Below are positions 1 to 11,735 of a stretch of 64,000 bases of DNA, in pieces (position 1 is the first letter of the stretch; each line of letters starts with the position of its first letter). The DNA comes from Phoebastria nigripes (Eukaryota; Chordata; Aves; Procellariiformes; Diomedeidae), in contig JAYKAV010002915.1 of NCBI GenBank assembly GCA_035582835.1, positions 188,929 to 252,928 of the forward strand. Direction: 5' to 3'. The notes under the pieces are model-generated. The model ran no database searches and was not told where the DNA came from. It saw only the letters and a list, made by a program, of their open reading frames with translations. The translations under genes were made by a program, and so were the position numbers.

Positions 1-109
1 CTCAGCATAGGCTCCAGATCCTCCGCGTAGCGGCACATGGGTCCCGTGCACAGGAAGCTGGTCCGCACCCCTTGAGCGTTTGGGAACTGGCCGTCATTGG
101 GCACCACCC
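1..109 (-). CDS. FAAH2: FAAH2 coding exon 6 (truncated by window edge)
   Basis: Acceptor TCGCAG|GGGTGG is followed by VVPNDGQFPNAQGVRTSFLC and TGPMCRYAEDLEPMLR. The frame is still open at base 1, so the exon continues beyond the window. Confidence 0.92.
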
Positions 110-2667
110 CTGCGAGCACAGAGGGAAACGTTGGGTACCTCCCTGCGAGCACCCGTGAGCACCCGTGAGCACTGCCTCCAGCCGGGGCAAGCCGTGCAGG
201 AGGGCGGCCTCCAGGTGCAGGGGGAAGCTGTCGCCCAGGGATTGCACACATCGGCAGCACTTGCAAGCTGGCGGAAAGGTGCACAGGGTAGGGAAAAGAG
301 GAAAAGCACCCAGCTGGGACACCAGCTGCCAGGGAAACACCCCAGCAGCAGATCCTGACCTTGGGAAAACATCCCAAGCTGAGGATGTGATACCAGGGGT
401 AAAACACCTCCCACGCGCTTGGCATTCTGCCACCAAACGGCTTCCCACTGCCGAGGCCAGGTTGTGCTCATGCAGCGGGCTTGTCCCGTGCAGTAAGTTG
501 CCCGTCCCCTTACAGCAATCCCACCAGAGGCAAGCACAGGTGTGTCCCAAAGAGGTTCCTCCCACACCCTGCATTCCACCTCCTGGCATTTCTGCTGGGG
601 AGGAGAGGAGATCCCCATGCCCGCTTTACCTGTTGTGGGTTTATGGCCGAAGACTCCATTGAAGAAGGCAGGCATCCGGATGCTGCCGCCAATGTCGGAG
701 CCCACACCTATGACCGAGCAGGCAGCTGCCAGGACACCACCCTCCCCGCCTGCATGGGAGAAAATTCAGCAAGAAAACCCCACAGGCTTATACTGCAAAT
801 CATCCAGCAAAGCAGCATCATCTCACGGTGGCCACTTCCCTTTGCATGCAGATGGGGTGGAAGCTGCCCTGGCTTTAGCGATGTCTGGGGGACAGCTGGG
901 TTTGCATGTAGAGTAAGACAGAGTGAGCCGAAGCAATGCTGGGTGTAACATCCAGGAGGTGCAAAGCAGTTGGACCTCCAAATGGCCTACTGCACTGCCC
1001 CGGAAAGAGGCCTGTGAGCTCTGCAGGAGCCCAGCAACAAGTTAAAGCAACGTGCAGAGGACTTTGGAACTCTTTCATTGCTGCATTTTAACTGCTGCTC
1101 GTGCCGGGGCTCACCTGAGCTGCCGCCCACGATCCTCTGCAGATCATAGGGGTTGTTGGTCCGGCCGTAGACCCTGTTGCTGGACTCATACCACATGCAC
1201 AGCTCGCTGCAGTTGGTCACGCCCAGTGGGATGGCACCAGCCTGCTTCAGCCGGGACACCACCGTGGCATCGGAGGTGGCAATCACATTGCGGCGGTTGA
1301 CCAAGCCAGATGTGTTGGGCATCCCTGCAGTGCCAGGGTTGACAGATGGAGGGAGGTGTCAGGGCCAGCTGCCCCGAGATCACCCTGGGGGCAAGCAGGC
1401 TGCAAGGCTGGTCACAGGGACCATGTCTGTGAGAAGCAGGTCCCCAGGAAGGGCTGCTCCTCTGAGGCACCACAACCCCCGCAGCGTTTGGGTGCTAAAA
1501 GTGAACACAGACACACGAGCCCAGGTGGAGGTGGGTGCAGAGCGGGGAAAGGGAAGGTGCTTCCTTCCAAGCGCCCTGCCACAGCCACCCTGGGGACCAC
1601 GTGGCCAAGAGGGAGCGAGTCACAACCTGTGAAGCTAGAGAGAAGCAAAGGCAAACGCACCGTGCAGAGAAAAGGCCTCCTTGACGGTGATGGGAACCCC
1701 TAACAAGGGGAACTTCTCCTCCAGGTAGTCATCGCCAGGGCCCTCTGAAAGCAGCTTATCTACCTGCCGGGCTTCCTGCAGGGCCTCCTCAAACCTGCAA
1801 AGAAGCAACCAGCGGGGATGCTCTGGCGCTCCTCTCCAGCCTCGAGGGACTGGCAAGGAGCAGGTATCTCTGCAGGATGGGCAGATGCTAAGCGCATGGT
1901 AGGAGTTGGTAACGAAGACGAGACTTCCCCAGCTCTTCTTCACGGTCTTTGCAAGAACCGCTCGCTTCCGCACCCGGCCAAACCACTGCCAGCAGCGCCG
2001 GCGGGAGCAGCTGGCACCAGCACGGTGCTGTGGCAGGGGCAGCCAGGCTGCACGGGGCCCCGCTGTGCCCCCTGGTGCGCTGCAGCACTCTGGTCTGGGG
2101 AGGCAGGGGGGCCCAGAGGAAGGCTGCGGCGATGTCGGTGAGCCAACCGTCCCCTCTCCTCCCCGGCTTACCTGTCCTTAACGATGGCGTTGATGAGGGG
2201 ATTGACCTCCTTGATCCTCTCCACGTACGCCTCAACTACCTCCACGCACGTCACCTGAAACACCAAATAAAGGGGAAACCGCGGTCAGACGCAGGCTGGG
2301 CGGAGGCTGGGGGCAGCTGGGCCGCCGTCCAAGGGGCCGGGAGACCGGGAAGGGACGCGGGGCACCCCCCGTCCCCCCGCGCCGGCACGCCCTGCGCCCC
2401 CGAGACTTTCCACGGGACGCCGCGGCCGCTGCCCCGCAGGGAGCCCGCGAGCCCCAGCGGCGCGCACCCCGCCCCCGTCGCCGGTCCCACCTGCCGGGCG
2501 CGGAGCCGCGCCGCCAGCTGCCGGGCGGGCAGCAGCAGGAGCGGGCGGCGCGGCGGCGGGACGGCGCGCGGCGGCGCGGGGGCCACGAGCGCCAAGAGCG
2601 CCAGGCAGGCGCGCGACAGCAGCCGCAGCAGCAGCGCCAGGCACCGCTCCGCGCGCGACAGTGCCAT
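1..2667 (-). CDS. FAAH2: Fatty acid amide hydrolase 2 (partial gene, coding exons 1-6)
   Basis: Membrane-anchored serine hydrolase of the amidase-signature family. It hydrolyses fatty acid primary amides and N-acyl ethanolamines such as anandamide and oleamide. I joined six exons on GT-AG boundaries: 2667-2491, 2254-2172, 1794-1661, 1324-1115, 749-630 and 109-1 (open at the window edge). They give 277 codons plus 2 nt in one continuous frame; the human protein is 532 aa, so about half is present. Residues about 8-32 are a leucine-rich hydrophobic segment, the expected N-terminal anchor. The Ser-Ser-Lys triad is intact: K125 in VPITVKEAF, S200 in the IVGGSSGGEG loop, and nucleophile S224 in GSDIGGSIRMP. 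Each sits six residues before its human counterpart (K131, S206, S230). Downstream blocks SELCMWYESSN and FLCTGPMCRYAEDLEPML also match FAAH2. The start ATG at 2667 has a strong GCCATGG context. The introns (110-629, 750-1114, 1325-1660, 1795-2171, 2255-2490) hold nothing else I recognise. Confidence 0.95.
630..749 (-). CDS. FAAH2: FAAH2 coding exon 5 (nucleophile Ser)
   Basis: This exon is 120 nt long, with acceptor ATGCAG|GCGGGG and donor ACAG|GTAAAG. It encodes GEGGVLAAACSVIGVGSDIG and GSIRMPAFFNGVFGHKPTT. S224 in the DIGGS motif is the catalytic nucleophile. Confidence 0.95.
1115..1324 (-). CDS. FAAH2: FAAH2 coding exon 4 (amidase signature start)
   Basis: This exon is 210 nt long, with acceptor CTGCAG|GGATGC and donor TCAG|GTGAGC. 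It runs from MPNTSGLVNRR through AGAIPLGVTNCSELCMWYE to IVGGSSG. S200 is the bridging cis-serine of the triad. The glycine that follows is split across the next intron. Confidence 0.95.
1661..1794 (-). CDS. FAAH2: FAAH2 coding exon 3 (catalytic Lys)
   Basis: This exon is 134 nt long, with acceptor TTGCAG|GTTTGA and donor CACG|GTGCGT. It encodes FEEALQEARQVDKLL followed by the KFPLLGVPITVKEAFSLH block. K125 in this block is the general acid/base of the Ser-Ser-Lys triad. Confidence 0.93.
2172..2254 (-). CDS. FAAH2: FAAH2 coding exon 2
   Basis: This exon is 83 nt long, with acceptor TTTCAG|GTGACG and donor ACAG|GTAAGC. It encodes VTCVEVVEAYVERIKEVNP and LINAIVKD plus a split Arg codon, matching the amidase segment that precedes the catalytic lysine in FAAH2. 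It is too short to stand out as an open frame by itself. Confidence 0.92.
2491..2667 (-). CDS. FAAH2: FAAH2 coding exon 1 (signal anchor)
   Basis: The exon holds 59 codons, from the ATG at 2667 to a CAG|GTGGGA donor, and ends in phase 0. It encodes the hydrophobic N-terminal anchor and a Pro/Arg-rich linker. It is very GC-rich and lies inside the CpG island. Confidence 0.9.
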
Positions 2668-2818
2668 GGCCGCCCTCTGCCCCGCGCCGCCGGGGCCCCG
2701 CCCCTGGGGCGGAGCGCTGCTGCCGCGGAAGTGACGCCAGCGCGCCGCGCCGCCCGCGTTGCTGTAGGCGCCGCCCCGCGGCGCTCCGCGGCCTTGCCTG
2801 GCGCGGGGCTGGCAGCGC

Positions 2819-2851
2819 GGCCAGGCCCTGCGGCCAGGCCCTGCGGCCTGC
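2819..2851. repeat. Short GC-rich tandem duplication
   Basis: The unit AGGCCCTGCGGCC is repeated about twice in direct succession inside the CpG island. Confidence 0.6.
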
Positions 2852-2919
2852 CCGGGGCTGCGGCGGCGGCCTCCCCCGCGCCCGTCCCTCCCTGCGGGCT
2901 GGAGCGCAGCGCTGCCCGC

Positions 2920-2964
2920 GGGGGCGGCGGCGGCGGGGGACGGGACGGGACGGGACGGGACGGG
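2920..2964. repeat. (GGC)n and (CGGGA)n microsatellite in CpG island
   Basis: A short GGC run (about 2922-2935) is followed by about five copies of CGGGA (2939-2963). The G-rich strand is plus. The tract lies immediately upstream of the candidate divergent ATG. Confidence 0.85.
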
Positions 2965-2974
2965 CGGCCTCGCC

Positions 2975-3137
2975 ATGCCTGACGAGGCCTGCCTTCGGCC
3001 TCACTACGCGGAGCCTAAGGCCGACTCTCTGCCCGCCGCGGGTGCAAACGGCGGCCGCGGTGCGGGGGTGCAGCTCGTGGAGATTCGCCTCTTCCCGCGG
3101 TGGGGGCAGAGGCAGCGGATCAGGGTAGATACGGCAG
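2975..3137 (+). other. Candidate first exon of a divergent transcript (uncharacterised)
   Basis: An ATG in fair context (gccATGc) opens at 2975 inside the CpG island. The frame runs to a consensus splice donor, CAG|GTGAGC, at 3137/3138. The roughly 54 residues (MPDEACLRPHYAEPKADSLP onward) match no family I recognise. If transcribed, it would run head-to-head with FAAH2 from a shared promoter. It could equally be a non-coding promoter-upstream RNA, since the frame stays open past the donor only by chance. I see no convincing second exon. Confidence 0.25.
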
Positions 3138-6100
3138 GTGAGCCGCTGTTACAGACAGCCCAGTGGGGAAAGGCTGCGATTCCCCTAATGCNTCTAGGGC
3201 AGCGTGGTCCGACTCTGTGGAAAGGTCTTCACCGGCAAGCTGCCTCGGGCAAGGTGTGGAAGGAGCCTGAAGGGCTGGGGCTGAACTGCAGCATCGTTGA
3301 GCACATCCACAAGGCCTCTGGGTTGCTTGCGGGAGCGTCCCGTGCTGGGGGTGAGGAGGAGATGCTGCCGTTTCCTGCAGAGGTTGCCCGTCCACATCCA
3401 AAAGCCTATCCTCACAGTCTAGCTCTGCACACAAATGGGGCGGGCGTTACCAACCTCAGGACCTTAACACTGATCAGCTTAAAGTTGCCATCTAATTATA
3501 TTGTTCCTTTCAGTTTTAAACACTGAGCTTCATTCTCAGGCTTTCGCCCTTATAAAAGATAGCCATTAACATACTTACTTTCAAACAAGCACTGAGATTT
3601 TTCAGTTGCTTGATTACAGGAACTAGAAGAGCACTGGGTAATCCTCAACCCTCAAGACCGAAGTTACAAGAATCAGTAATGCTGGAAGAAAAAATTATGT
3701 GTTTTAAAGCAAGTATTTAAGCATCTGAGCTGGCCTTATTGCATCTCTCTCCATCCACATAGTTGGCAATTAAATTATCAGTGAAAAGCAAGAGAGATGA
3801 AGCAATACGTTTCTTGTGAAAATCTTCCATGACTGCAAAGTCAACAAGTCAGTGTTGATAAAAATAATCTGCAGCATACACGCCTTGGGAAGATACTGGG
3901 TTGACCGCTGTCCCATAAAAACCGAAGCTGAACATAAAAGGAAAGTCATCTTGATAACAGTTCTTTTTTTATGAACTCTTATCAGAGAGACCTTCTTTTT
4001 TTCCTGCCTAATGCAAATGGAGGAGAGGAGAGAAGGAAAGGGAAAGCTGCTTTCCCTGCTTGGAGTTAGTTTCCTTTGCCTGAGGGAAGCACAGAAAGCT
4101 TCTACATTGACTAGTGGGTTTAGTCACCAGATGCCTCTGAGGGTCTCAGGAAAGCCCCTGCAGCTGTAAAAGGTGGGGGAGTCCCACAAGGACAAGGGAT
4201 ACATTTGTCCCCTGCTGATTTTAATCACCCGGTTTCTCCTTTTTCCTTGGCAGGCCTGCCCTGACCGCACACACCAGCCAATTCAGGGACAGGTTACAAG
4301 CAGTGCTGGGCTCGGTGCTTCCTCGGGCAGGCCAGTGTGCGTGCGCCTGACAGCGCAAAGGCAGGTTAAAAGCTGCGTTTTCCATTTCCCTGACATTGCT
4401 GACACACCTGTGGCCTTATCTGGATCCTTAGGTAGCCTTTGCCTTTTCCCCTACAATATCTAAGCACCTGCATGCCCTCAGATTACAACAGGTACAGGTT
4501 GGAAAGGTTTCCTAACCTTTCCTCGCACCTGCATCTCTGTGCAAATGTGGCTTAACAGAGCCCCAAAGTCATCTGCTTAGAAGAAACTGTAAGTCAGGAC
4601 TCATTAAAACCTGGCTTGTGAAATCTTCTGGCAGCGTTGGCAGTTGTATCTTCAGTTTGCCAGATCTGGAACTAGGGATGACAAGGCTTCCTCAGAGCTT
4701 AGGAGTGGCCTGGGTAAGCCAGCTGTCCCACAGGTTTCTTCCAGAGCTAGAACGGTAAAATGGGTCCTCTGAAAGGAGGCAGGGAGAGAATGTCCCTCCT
4801 AAATGAAATCACAGTACTGCTTTTGTAATTTTTTTCCTCAATCTCTTGGTGGATTTGCCATTCCCCCCCCCCAAGTCCTGCCCAAATGTTGGCAGAGAGG
4901 GGTGTAAGCAAAACCACTTCTGTCCCGGGTCTCTGCTTACTTTGCTGCTCGGGAGTTTTAGCAGAGATCTTCCCTAAGCAGCCCAGCTTTGGCGTCTTGC
5001 TTGCCGTGGAAAGTTTCTCCCATAATCTTTGTCTTTCAACTTTCGAGAACAGAGCTTTGAAATCCGTACCAGATCAGCTGCCACGTACTTGACATGAGCT
5101 CCTCGCATCCCTGCTAATCACGCTGTATACCAGCACTGCCCCAGATAGCAGCTCGTGCTGTTTCTCTTTAGGTCAAGCTGGTGAGCTTTCTGGGAGTCGA
5201 GCCAAAAGAATGGCTACCATAGTTCATGGTAGCCCAGTGGAGCTTCATTTCCATGAAAAATGGAAAAAATGGGATAGAAGGTGCTCTAGAAATAAAGCAC
5301 TAAGATCTGGAAGCCTAAGGTCAAAATGGTTAAGACCACTTTCAATTACCAGGACAAACCAAACAAGCAAACACCACCCCATACGCACACTAAGAGGGCA
5401 GTTAATTCCAATCTGATTAAAAAACAAGCAGCCAAGAGCAAGGAGGGTGGAAATACGCAATGAAGCTCACACATCCAAACCTGCCCCACTGCCTTATCCT
5501 AAGGTACACCAACTGGTTAGANGAAAAACATGATTCAGGGTCTTGCGCTCCTGGAATTTATGCCTGTCATTATCCCCAGTTGTTTGGTTATTACCAAAGG
5601 CTTAAAAAAACACGAGAGATTAGCAAGAACGTACGGAAAGTTGGAGTGGTTCTACTTGCTGTATGTATGCATGTTGTAACCACTAATTGGCCAGGAAACC
5701 ATGAAACAGGCTCAGCAGCAGAGCTCGAGGCGGGTGGGAAGCAGAGAGGCATGTGCTGGTTGACAATACTGTGTTCTGGTTGCCTTCACTGAGCTCACCA
5801 AAGCTCTTCTGGATCTTTTCCCCAATGCAGAAAAAATACCTTTTGGGAAATTAAAAGANGAAAAAGAGCCTGACAGCACAACTCTTTCCTTTGCAAAATG
5901 AGTCATTTAAAACTTACCCTTAAAATAAAGCTTCAGAAGAAAACCGGGTTTTGTGTAGAACAGTGCTTCCCTCTGGGAAGAGGGAAGGGACATTTAAAGG
6001 TTCAGATTTAAACACAACAACTCAGATGCTTAATTCCCAGCTGATCCCAGGAAAAAAACCCAAGTTTAAAGGCGGTTTCTCCCAGCCTGCTCTTAACCAG

Positions 6101-6290
6101 ATCCACCACTGAGGGATGCTGTGCTCTGCGTTTCCATTAGCTGTCTTCTTGCGAGCTTGCCGGGAGCCAGGCCAGTGTTATGTGGCTGTTGAGTACCCGT
6201 GTTGTAACACCCAGGGTTTGGAGAGAAGGGTCTCTGACACTGCCTTGCCTTGCTCTCAGGCAGCAATCGCAGGTCCTGGCATTGCATAGG
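3138..6290. other. Non-coding, relatively AT-richer flank; no gene seen
   Basis: Composition drops sharply after the CpG island, and frames are short with frequent stops. I see no domain, repeat family or RNA gene. It contains a perfect 9-bp inverted repeat with a 5-nt loop (5212-5220 and 5226-5234) and single Ns at 3192, 5522 and 5859. If the candidate divergent exon is real, this is its first intron. Confidence 0.6.
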
Positions 6291-6410
6291 AAGGCACTCA
6301 GAGGCCCAGGTGCACAGAGAAAGGCACCTGGAGGCCCCTGGGCTGCGCAGAATGGCACGAGGAGGCCCCTTGGAGGCGCAGGGGGACACTCGGAGGCCCC
6401 TGGGGCACTT
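6291..6410. repeat. 30-bp minisatellite, four imperfect copies
   Basis: Four head-to-tail units of exactly 30 bp start at 6291, 6321, 6351 and 6381. All share an AGGCAC...GGAGGCCCCTGG core. Because 30 is a multiple of three, overlapping open frames show a spurious 10-residue periodicity on both strands. I do not regard those frames as genes. Confidence 0.85.
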
Positions 6411-9400
6411 CACCAGTTTCTGCAGCCTCCAGTGAAAGCAGGACCGGTCCGGCTGATCCCGCAGCTGCTGCACATGCTCCTCCGTCTGGGCTGGGATGTC
6501 CAAGGCTGCGCTGGGCGGGACAGAGGGTCCAAGGAAGGGGTTGGATTTTCCTTCTTCTTGCAAAACAGTGTCTAAAACGAAGTAGCAGAGTCTGACAGGC
6601 GCACATGAGACATTTATTGCTCCATCTGATGGGAGCACCCACTTCTTTCAAATGACCCTGACTTCCCTTGGGAAATGGGGATGAAGGCGCTCTGCTCCTT
6701 TTGGGAATCTCAGGGCGCCGGTGCCTGGGAGCAAGATCCTGCTGTGCCCAGAGTGGGGAAGGAGTCTCCTGAGGGAGGAGGTGAGGGGTGGGATGGTGCT
6801 GGGAGACCGTTCCTGCTTGCTAGGTTGGATTTGTAACCCCCTCCTGAGATGTAGGACAGGCGCACCGTGCACCTTCAGAGCAGTGAAATATCCTTCCTGG
6901 AGCTGTGGCCACATTTGGGGAAAACAACTAAAAAAGCCTGTTTAGAAGCCCTGCAGGCAGAAATGTCACCTGGAGCCTCCCTGGGCAGATCCCCCTGGCC
7001 AGGGCCGGTAGCAAGGACAGGAGACGTGGGGCAGAGGAGAGAGGCAGCTGCCTGCCCTCTCCAGGGAGCATGGAGAAAAGTTCGTGAAGTTTATTCAGGT
7101 GCTTTGAAAGCAAACGTGTTTGATTAGTACGTTTGACACTGAGCTGAGTAAGTGCAGAGGGAAGCTGAGTTCTTTTCTCCACTTGCATTGCAGCCTGTCG
7201 TGGGGACAGAGTTGCTGGCAGTGTTTGGAGAAAGACTCCTTGCATTTTGGGTGCTCCTGCACCCTTGCTGGGGGCTTCCCAGCCACGCTCTCCCGTGATT
7301 AGCAACTTGTGCATGTGGAGCAGGAGCCACTGTGTCCCCAGAGGGGTTACTGGGGATGAAGCCTCTGGAAAGGTCAGTCCAGACCTGTTTCATGTGCCTG
7401 AGCTCAAATCCCTCCATTGAGCAGCTGCTGAGGGAGACTGGGACTCCCAGTTGGAGCAGTGGAGAGCATGGGTACTTGAAGAAGTGTATCAGGCAACAAA
7501 CTGTCACCTGGAAGTTAGAAATCTCTTTGCAAATTGGGTGTGTTTGCCTACACATATAAATATATGTAGATATTTAAAAATAGATCTCTGCTGCCCCAGT
7601 GAGCAGAGCCAAGGATCACCCAGATGGGACATACAGCTTGCCAAACCTGGTGCTGGGAGCGCTGCGCTTGTGGTGGGTCAAAGCTGCGGTCAGCAGTGTG
7701 ACTGCAGCAAGGGCTTTGCCACAAGGTGCCTGGGGACCCATGTCCCAGCCTGGAGCATGTGCTATGGTCAAGGTTTGTTGCCTGGTGGTGCAAGGTTGCC
7801 AATGTCAGTCCAGCCTTGCTAGAGAAATGCCAGCTTCCTTCCAGGTGGGTTTTCAGTGATTTATTCACTGCATTGTTTATTTAATGCTGCTAACAGCTCT
7901 CAGAAAGAGGCATCCTTCCCTTAGCTCCCCAAGTCCTTGTCTTCTCCTGCAGTGAGCTCTTGCTAGCTACCAGGCTGTCAGGTTATCCAGCTCACCACTC
8001 TGATGGGCCACGGCAGNTCCCCCAGACATGTGTGGACGATGCTGTTGCTGCAGGAAAACCCCGTAATGACCCACCAGGCCAGAGCAGCGGGGTCCCAGCT
8101 GGCAGGCATGGCTGGTGCCTCCTCCTCACAATTTGGTGGAGGCTGGAGATGGGTGCAGGTCTGCCCGGTTATGGGGCAGGCTGTTGCTATGGGGCAAGGT
8201 GGTGGCGACTGGTATTCCCCATCTGTTGTGGGAGTCCTCTTTACGGAGATGCTCCCCTGGGACTAAGCTGGTGCTGCAGGGGTCTGGGTAAAACACTGCT
8301 ATGGGGCCACCACCCGCAGACCCACTGGCAGAGCAGCTGTGGGTCTTGCAGCCAAAGCTCTCCCAGCCCGACCTCCATCCCAGCCTGACTGCAGAAGGGC
8401 TGGGCCAAACCACGTCTTGCACAGCACGGCTGCCAGTGTGATTGCCCTCCTGGATATGGCCGGAGCTGCTGGCAGCAGGGGGACAGCTTCCCTCCGGAGC
8501 AGAGCTGTGGGGCAGGGAAGACGGGTGTTTTCGGGCTCCCTTTGCCTGCTGCCATCGCAGCAATGGTGCTGAGCACCCTGGGGCCAGGGCAGTGCCACGG
8601 GAGGTCGCTCTGCCACCGCTGTTCGGCATCCCCGGCCCCTGCCCTGCAGGGCCACAGCTGTTCCCGCTGCACGGAGCCAGAGTACACTGTGTTCGCCCGG
8701 AGTCCTTGATTAAACAAAATGTTTACGCATGCCTCTGCTCCGACGAACATCTTGGCTGGCTTGCACGAAGCCTGCTCTCTGTCACGGCTCCAGCTGCACT
8801 GGGGCGCAAGCCCCAGCTGCCGGGAGGTTTGGGGAAGGGTCTGTGTGATGCTAACTTTAGGAGCCTCCTGGCCTTCTCTGGGTGGTCCCCACTCCAGGAA
8901 CCCCCACCCTTGGTCCCTGCACTGCCAGCTCTGCTACAAGGGGCTTTGGCTGCCGGAGGAGGTGGCTGCCCTGCAACCCCTTGGTGCCAAGGGGAGCTGC
9001 TGGCCCCTTTGAGGGGCTGCAGGGGGGACATGCTTTGCTTCTTTACCCCGGGGGGGTTGACACCCACCCCATGAACCTGCTACCCTTTCCCACTTGAGCA
9101 GCGCTTTGGGGTGCATCTCGAGATTTCAGGAACAGCTAAGACATTTCCTGGGCTCCAGGGTGTCTCCAGCAGTGCAGAACACCGTTCCTGACACTGTGCC
9201 TTCTCAACACCCTCCTGGTGACCACCTGCTCATCATGACCACGTACAACACCATGGGGTAGGGTGGGCCATTTCCAGCACCAGCCAGGGCAATGGCAGGG
9301 CTAACACTGTTTTCCAGGGCTGGCCTGCTGGCAGCTCCGTGTCCCCTGTCCTGCCCAGCCAGTGTCGTCCAGGATATGCCCGCTTCCTTCCCTGCCTGAG

Positions 9401-11625
9401 GAGGCTGTTTGTGCCAGTTCTGCACATCTGAAGTTAACTGGGGACAGGCTGGCCCCACTGGCCTGTGTAATCTCTCAAGCAGCGTGTGGCTGCCCAGTCC
9501 ATGCCTGCACAGCAGCCCTCAGCCAGATGTGCCATCATCATATTCATGGTGTTGCTCCTGCTGATACCTCCAAACCCCTTGGAGCGAGTGGGGTAACTCC
9601 CCCCCCAAGCCGTTTCCCCTATGGGGAAGGAGCAGCATGCCTTGGGCAAGGGGGGACCGGCATATTGAGGTCATTTACAACCCTGCCAGGTGAAACCAAA
9701 GCCAGAGAGTGGTGTTTGGAGGTTTACGGGGAGCTCTGGACACAGTTGTGGCTCGGGGATGGGTACTGGAGCTGGGATCTGCTCCGTGGACCCGAGAGTT
9801 GAACAGTGCCTTGGAGACTGGCACTATCCCGTGTTTGTGTACATGCTAAGGGCGTGCTGGGAGAGTCGCATGAGATGGAGCATTCCAGTGTGCAGAGTTT
9901 AACAGCCTAATAACACAGCTAGGGACGGGCAGGCAGGGAGGCTGGAAGAAACTGGTGGGATCGGTGCTAAACTCTCAATCTTTTGGCTAGTAGTTGGGTG
10001 ANGGGTACCTAGCAAGAGAGACCAGCCCTGTGTGTTAGCCAGCCCTGCGAGGAGCGGGGAGAAGGGGTCTGCAGGACTGAGAGGGCCATCAGTGAAGCTC
10101 AGAGCTTGGTGCCTTGAATTCAGGAGGCCAGAAAGGAGGAGAAAATGCTGATGGCCATCAGGTGCTGATGGCCACTTCGATGATAACGGCCCCGCACTGG
10201 ACTCCCAGCCGTGACTCACTGCCCAGGGCAAGCTGCAGGATTGTTTCCCAAGAGCACCGGCTTTCAGCAGAGCTGGTTGCCCAAGCAGCTTGCGTACCCC
10301 TGCCAAGCTGTGTGCTGTGGACCTTGCGAAACGGTGTTGATAAACACTCCAGGGCATGCCAAGTCCTGCGAGACAACAGCTGATGTGCTCGGGCTGCAGG
10401 GAGTGCCCGGATGGTGAGAGGAATTTTCCACTCCTCTCCGGCAAGCGTGTCTGACCCTGCTGGCAGACTGTCCCCAGCAAGGCAAAGACTTATTTGCTGG
10501 TGTCCCAGCTGCCCCTGTCTGGCCCTATAAATCCCACCATGCAAGGGCTGTCCTAGGCACAAGTCAAGGCAAGGGGTGGTTGGGTTGCCTGGGGCATGGT
10601 GGCACCCTACAGGGCTGGGCTGGGGTGCCACCATCCCCAAGGCGACCCAGCCACCCCCATCTCACCATGGGGCTGTTCTTGTGTCCTGGCGATGAACTAC
10701 CTATGAGCTTTCCCTTTCCAAGCATGTGGGCCAAGTCAGAGTGAGCCTTCCGCTGGTCTGGTCCCTGTCCCAGGGACTTGCTTTTCAGCGATGCTGGTCC
10801 TGTTTGCATGCATCCTGGGGGTCAGTGGGTGACCCTTGCCCTGCTGTGTCTTCTGGCATATTGGAAACATCTCAAAGACCAGCAGTTTTGTAGTATGAAA
10901 AGGGTATGCTCCATCATGTGCTGGCTGATGTATGGTAATTAGCATGCTAAAACCCAATTTAATTTGACCAGCTAATGTCCTGGAGCTGCAGCTCGCTTCG
11001 TCTGCCTTGCGATCCCACTGTGCTCTCAACAGATGCATATAAAGCTCTCAGTAAATGAAGGCTGAGCTTTCTCCAGGGGCTGGTCCGGTACTGGGGAGGG
11101 TCGTGCCAGGCGGTGCAGACCTGGCCGGGGCATGGTGCCACGCATGTCCCTGGGTGACTCCTCTCCCCCATCACAGCCTGGCATGTGCTGCACCCCACAG
11201 CCCTGGCACCTGCAGGGAATGGGTATTTCAAACCCTGACATCACACATGGGTTTCCACAAAATGTCCCCAAGGGGCCAGGACCGTGCTGATGAAGGAGGA
11301 GTGTAAAGGGCATTTGGAAAGCCTGCGTGTCCCTGCCAATAGCCACAAGCAAGCATGGCATCCACAGCTGCCTGGGCAGCAGGAAAATCCAATTATTTGG
11401 GGCAACATTTGTAAATCATCAGCAGCTGATCTCTGGCACAACATGACCCTTTCCAAAGGCCTTCTTCCCCACACCCTCCTGTGGAAAGCCACCAACATGA
11501 GGATGCACATGAACCTGGGACAGCTGGGGTGCCCTGTGCTCCCAATAGCAGCAAGCCCTGGAGCAGCATGGGGCTCTCCTCCCTGTGTCCCCTAGGCCAC
11601 TTTTGGGACACCGCTGCAATATATT
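6411..11625. other. Intergenic, no gene recognised
   Basis: GC-rich unique-looking DNA with open frames on both strands, none showing a known domain, conserved motif or plausible exon series. A MEF2-like TTAAAAATAG occurs near 7574. Nothing else stands out. Confidence 0.6.
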
Positions 11626-11735
11626 TTCCAGTGCTTTGGCCAGCTTGATTTAAAGTGACCTAAGTGACAGAGATCCTGGTCATTCTCTTGGGAAAGTATT
11701 TCAGAGCCTGATGTGAAGCCCTTGTGTTTGCTGCT
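11626..11735. repeat. Possible ancient, highly diverged interspersed repeat
   Basis: The stretch with TTTAAAGTGACCTAAGTGAC followed by CTTGGGAAAGTATTTCAGAG resembles, from memory, a degraded repeat motif widespread in sauropsid genomes (probably CR1-related). The match is loose, and no target-site duplication is visible. Confidence 0.25.

Larger units (their letters stand above)
2280..3137. promoter_or_regulatory. CpG island promoter of FAAH2, probably bidirectional
   Basis: Dense CpG, GC-boxes and a CGGAAGTGACGC element (2726-2737) surround the FAAH2 start. That element is an ETS/GABP site joined to a CRE-like half and lies about 60 bp upstream of the ATG. From general knowledge, GABP motifs are enriched at vertebrate bidirectional promoters. 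No TATA box is visible, so FAAH2 probably has dispersed initiation between roughly 2700 and 2800. The island continues to the right over a candidate plus-strand exon. Confidence 0.8.

Noticed and set aside
94..705. Continuous minus frame of 203 residues through FAAH2 exon 5
   Set aside because: Only the part up to the donor at 630 matches FAAH2. The rest is intron read-through.
5763..5777. ACAATA-CTG-TGTTCT as a glucocorticoid response element
   Set aside because: One half-site is perfect, but the other lacks the key G and C contacts. It is only a half-site.
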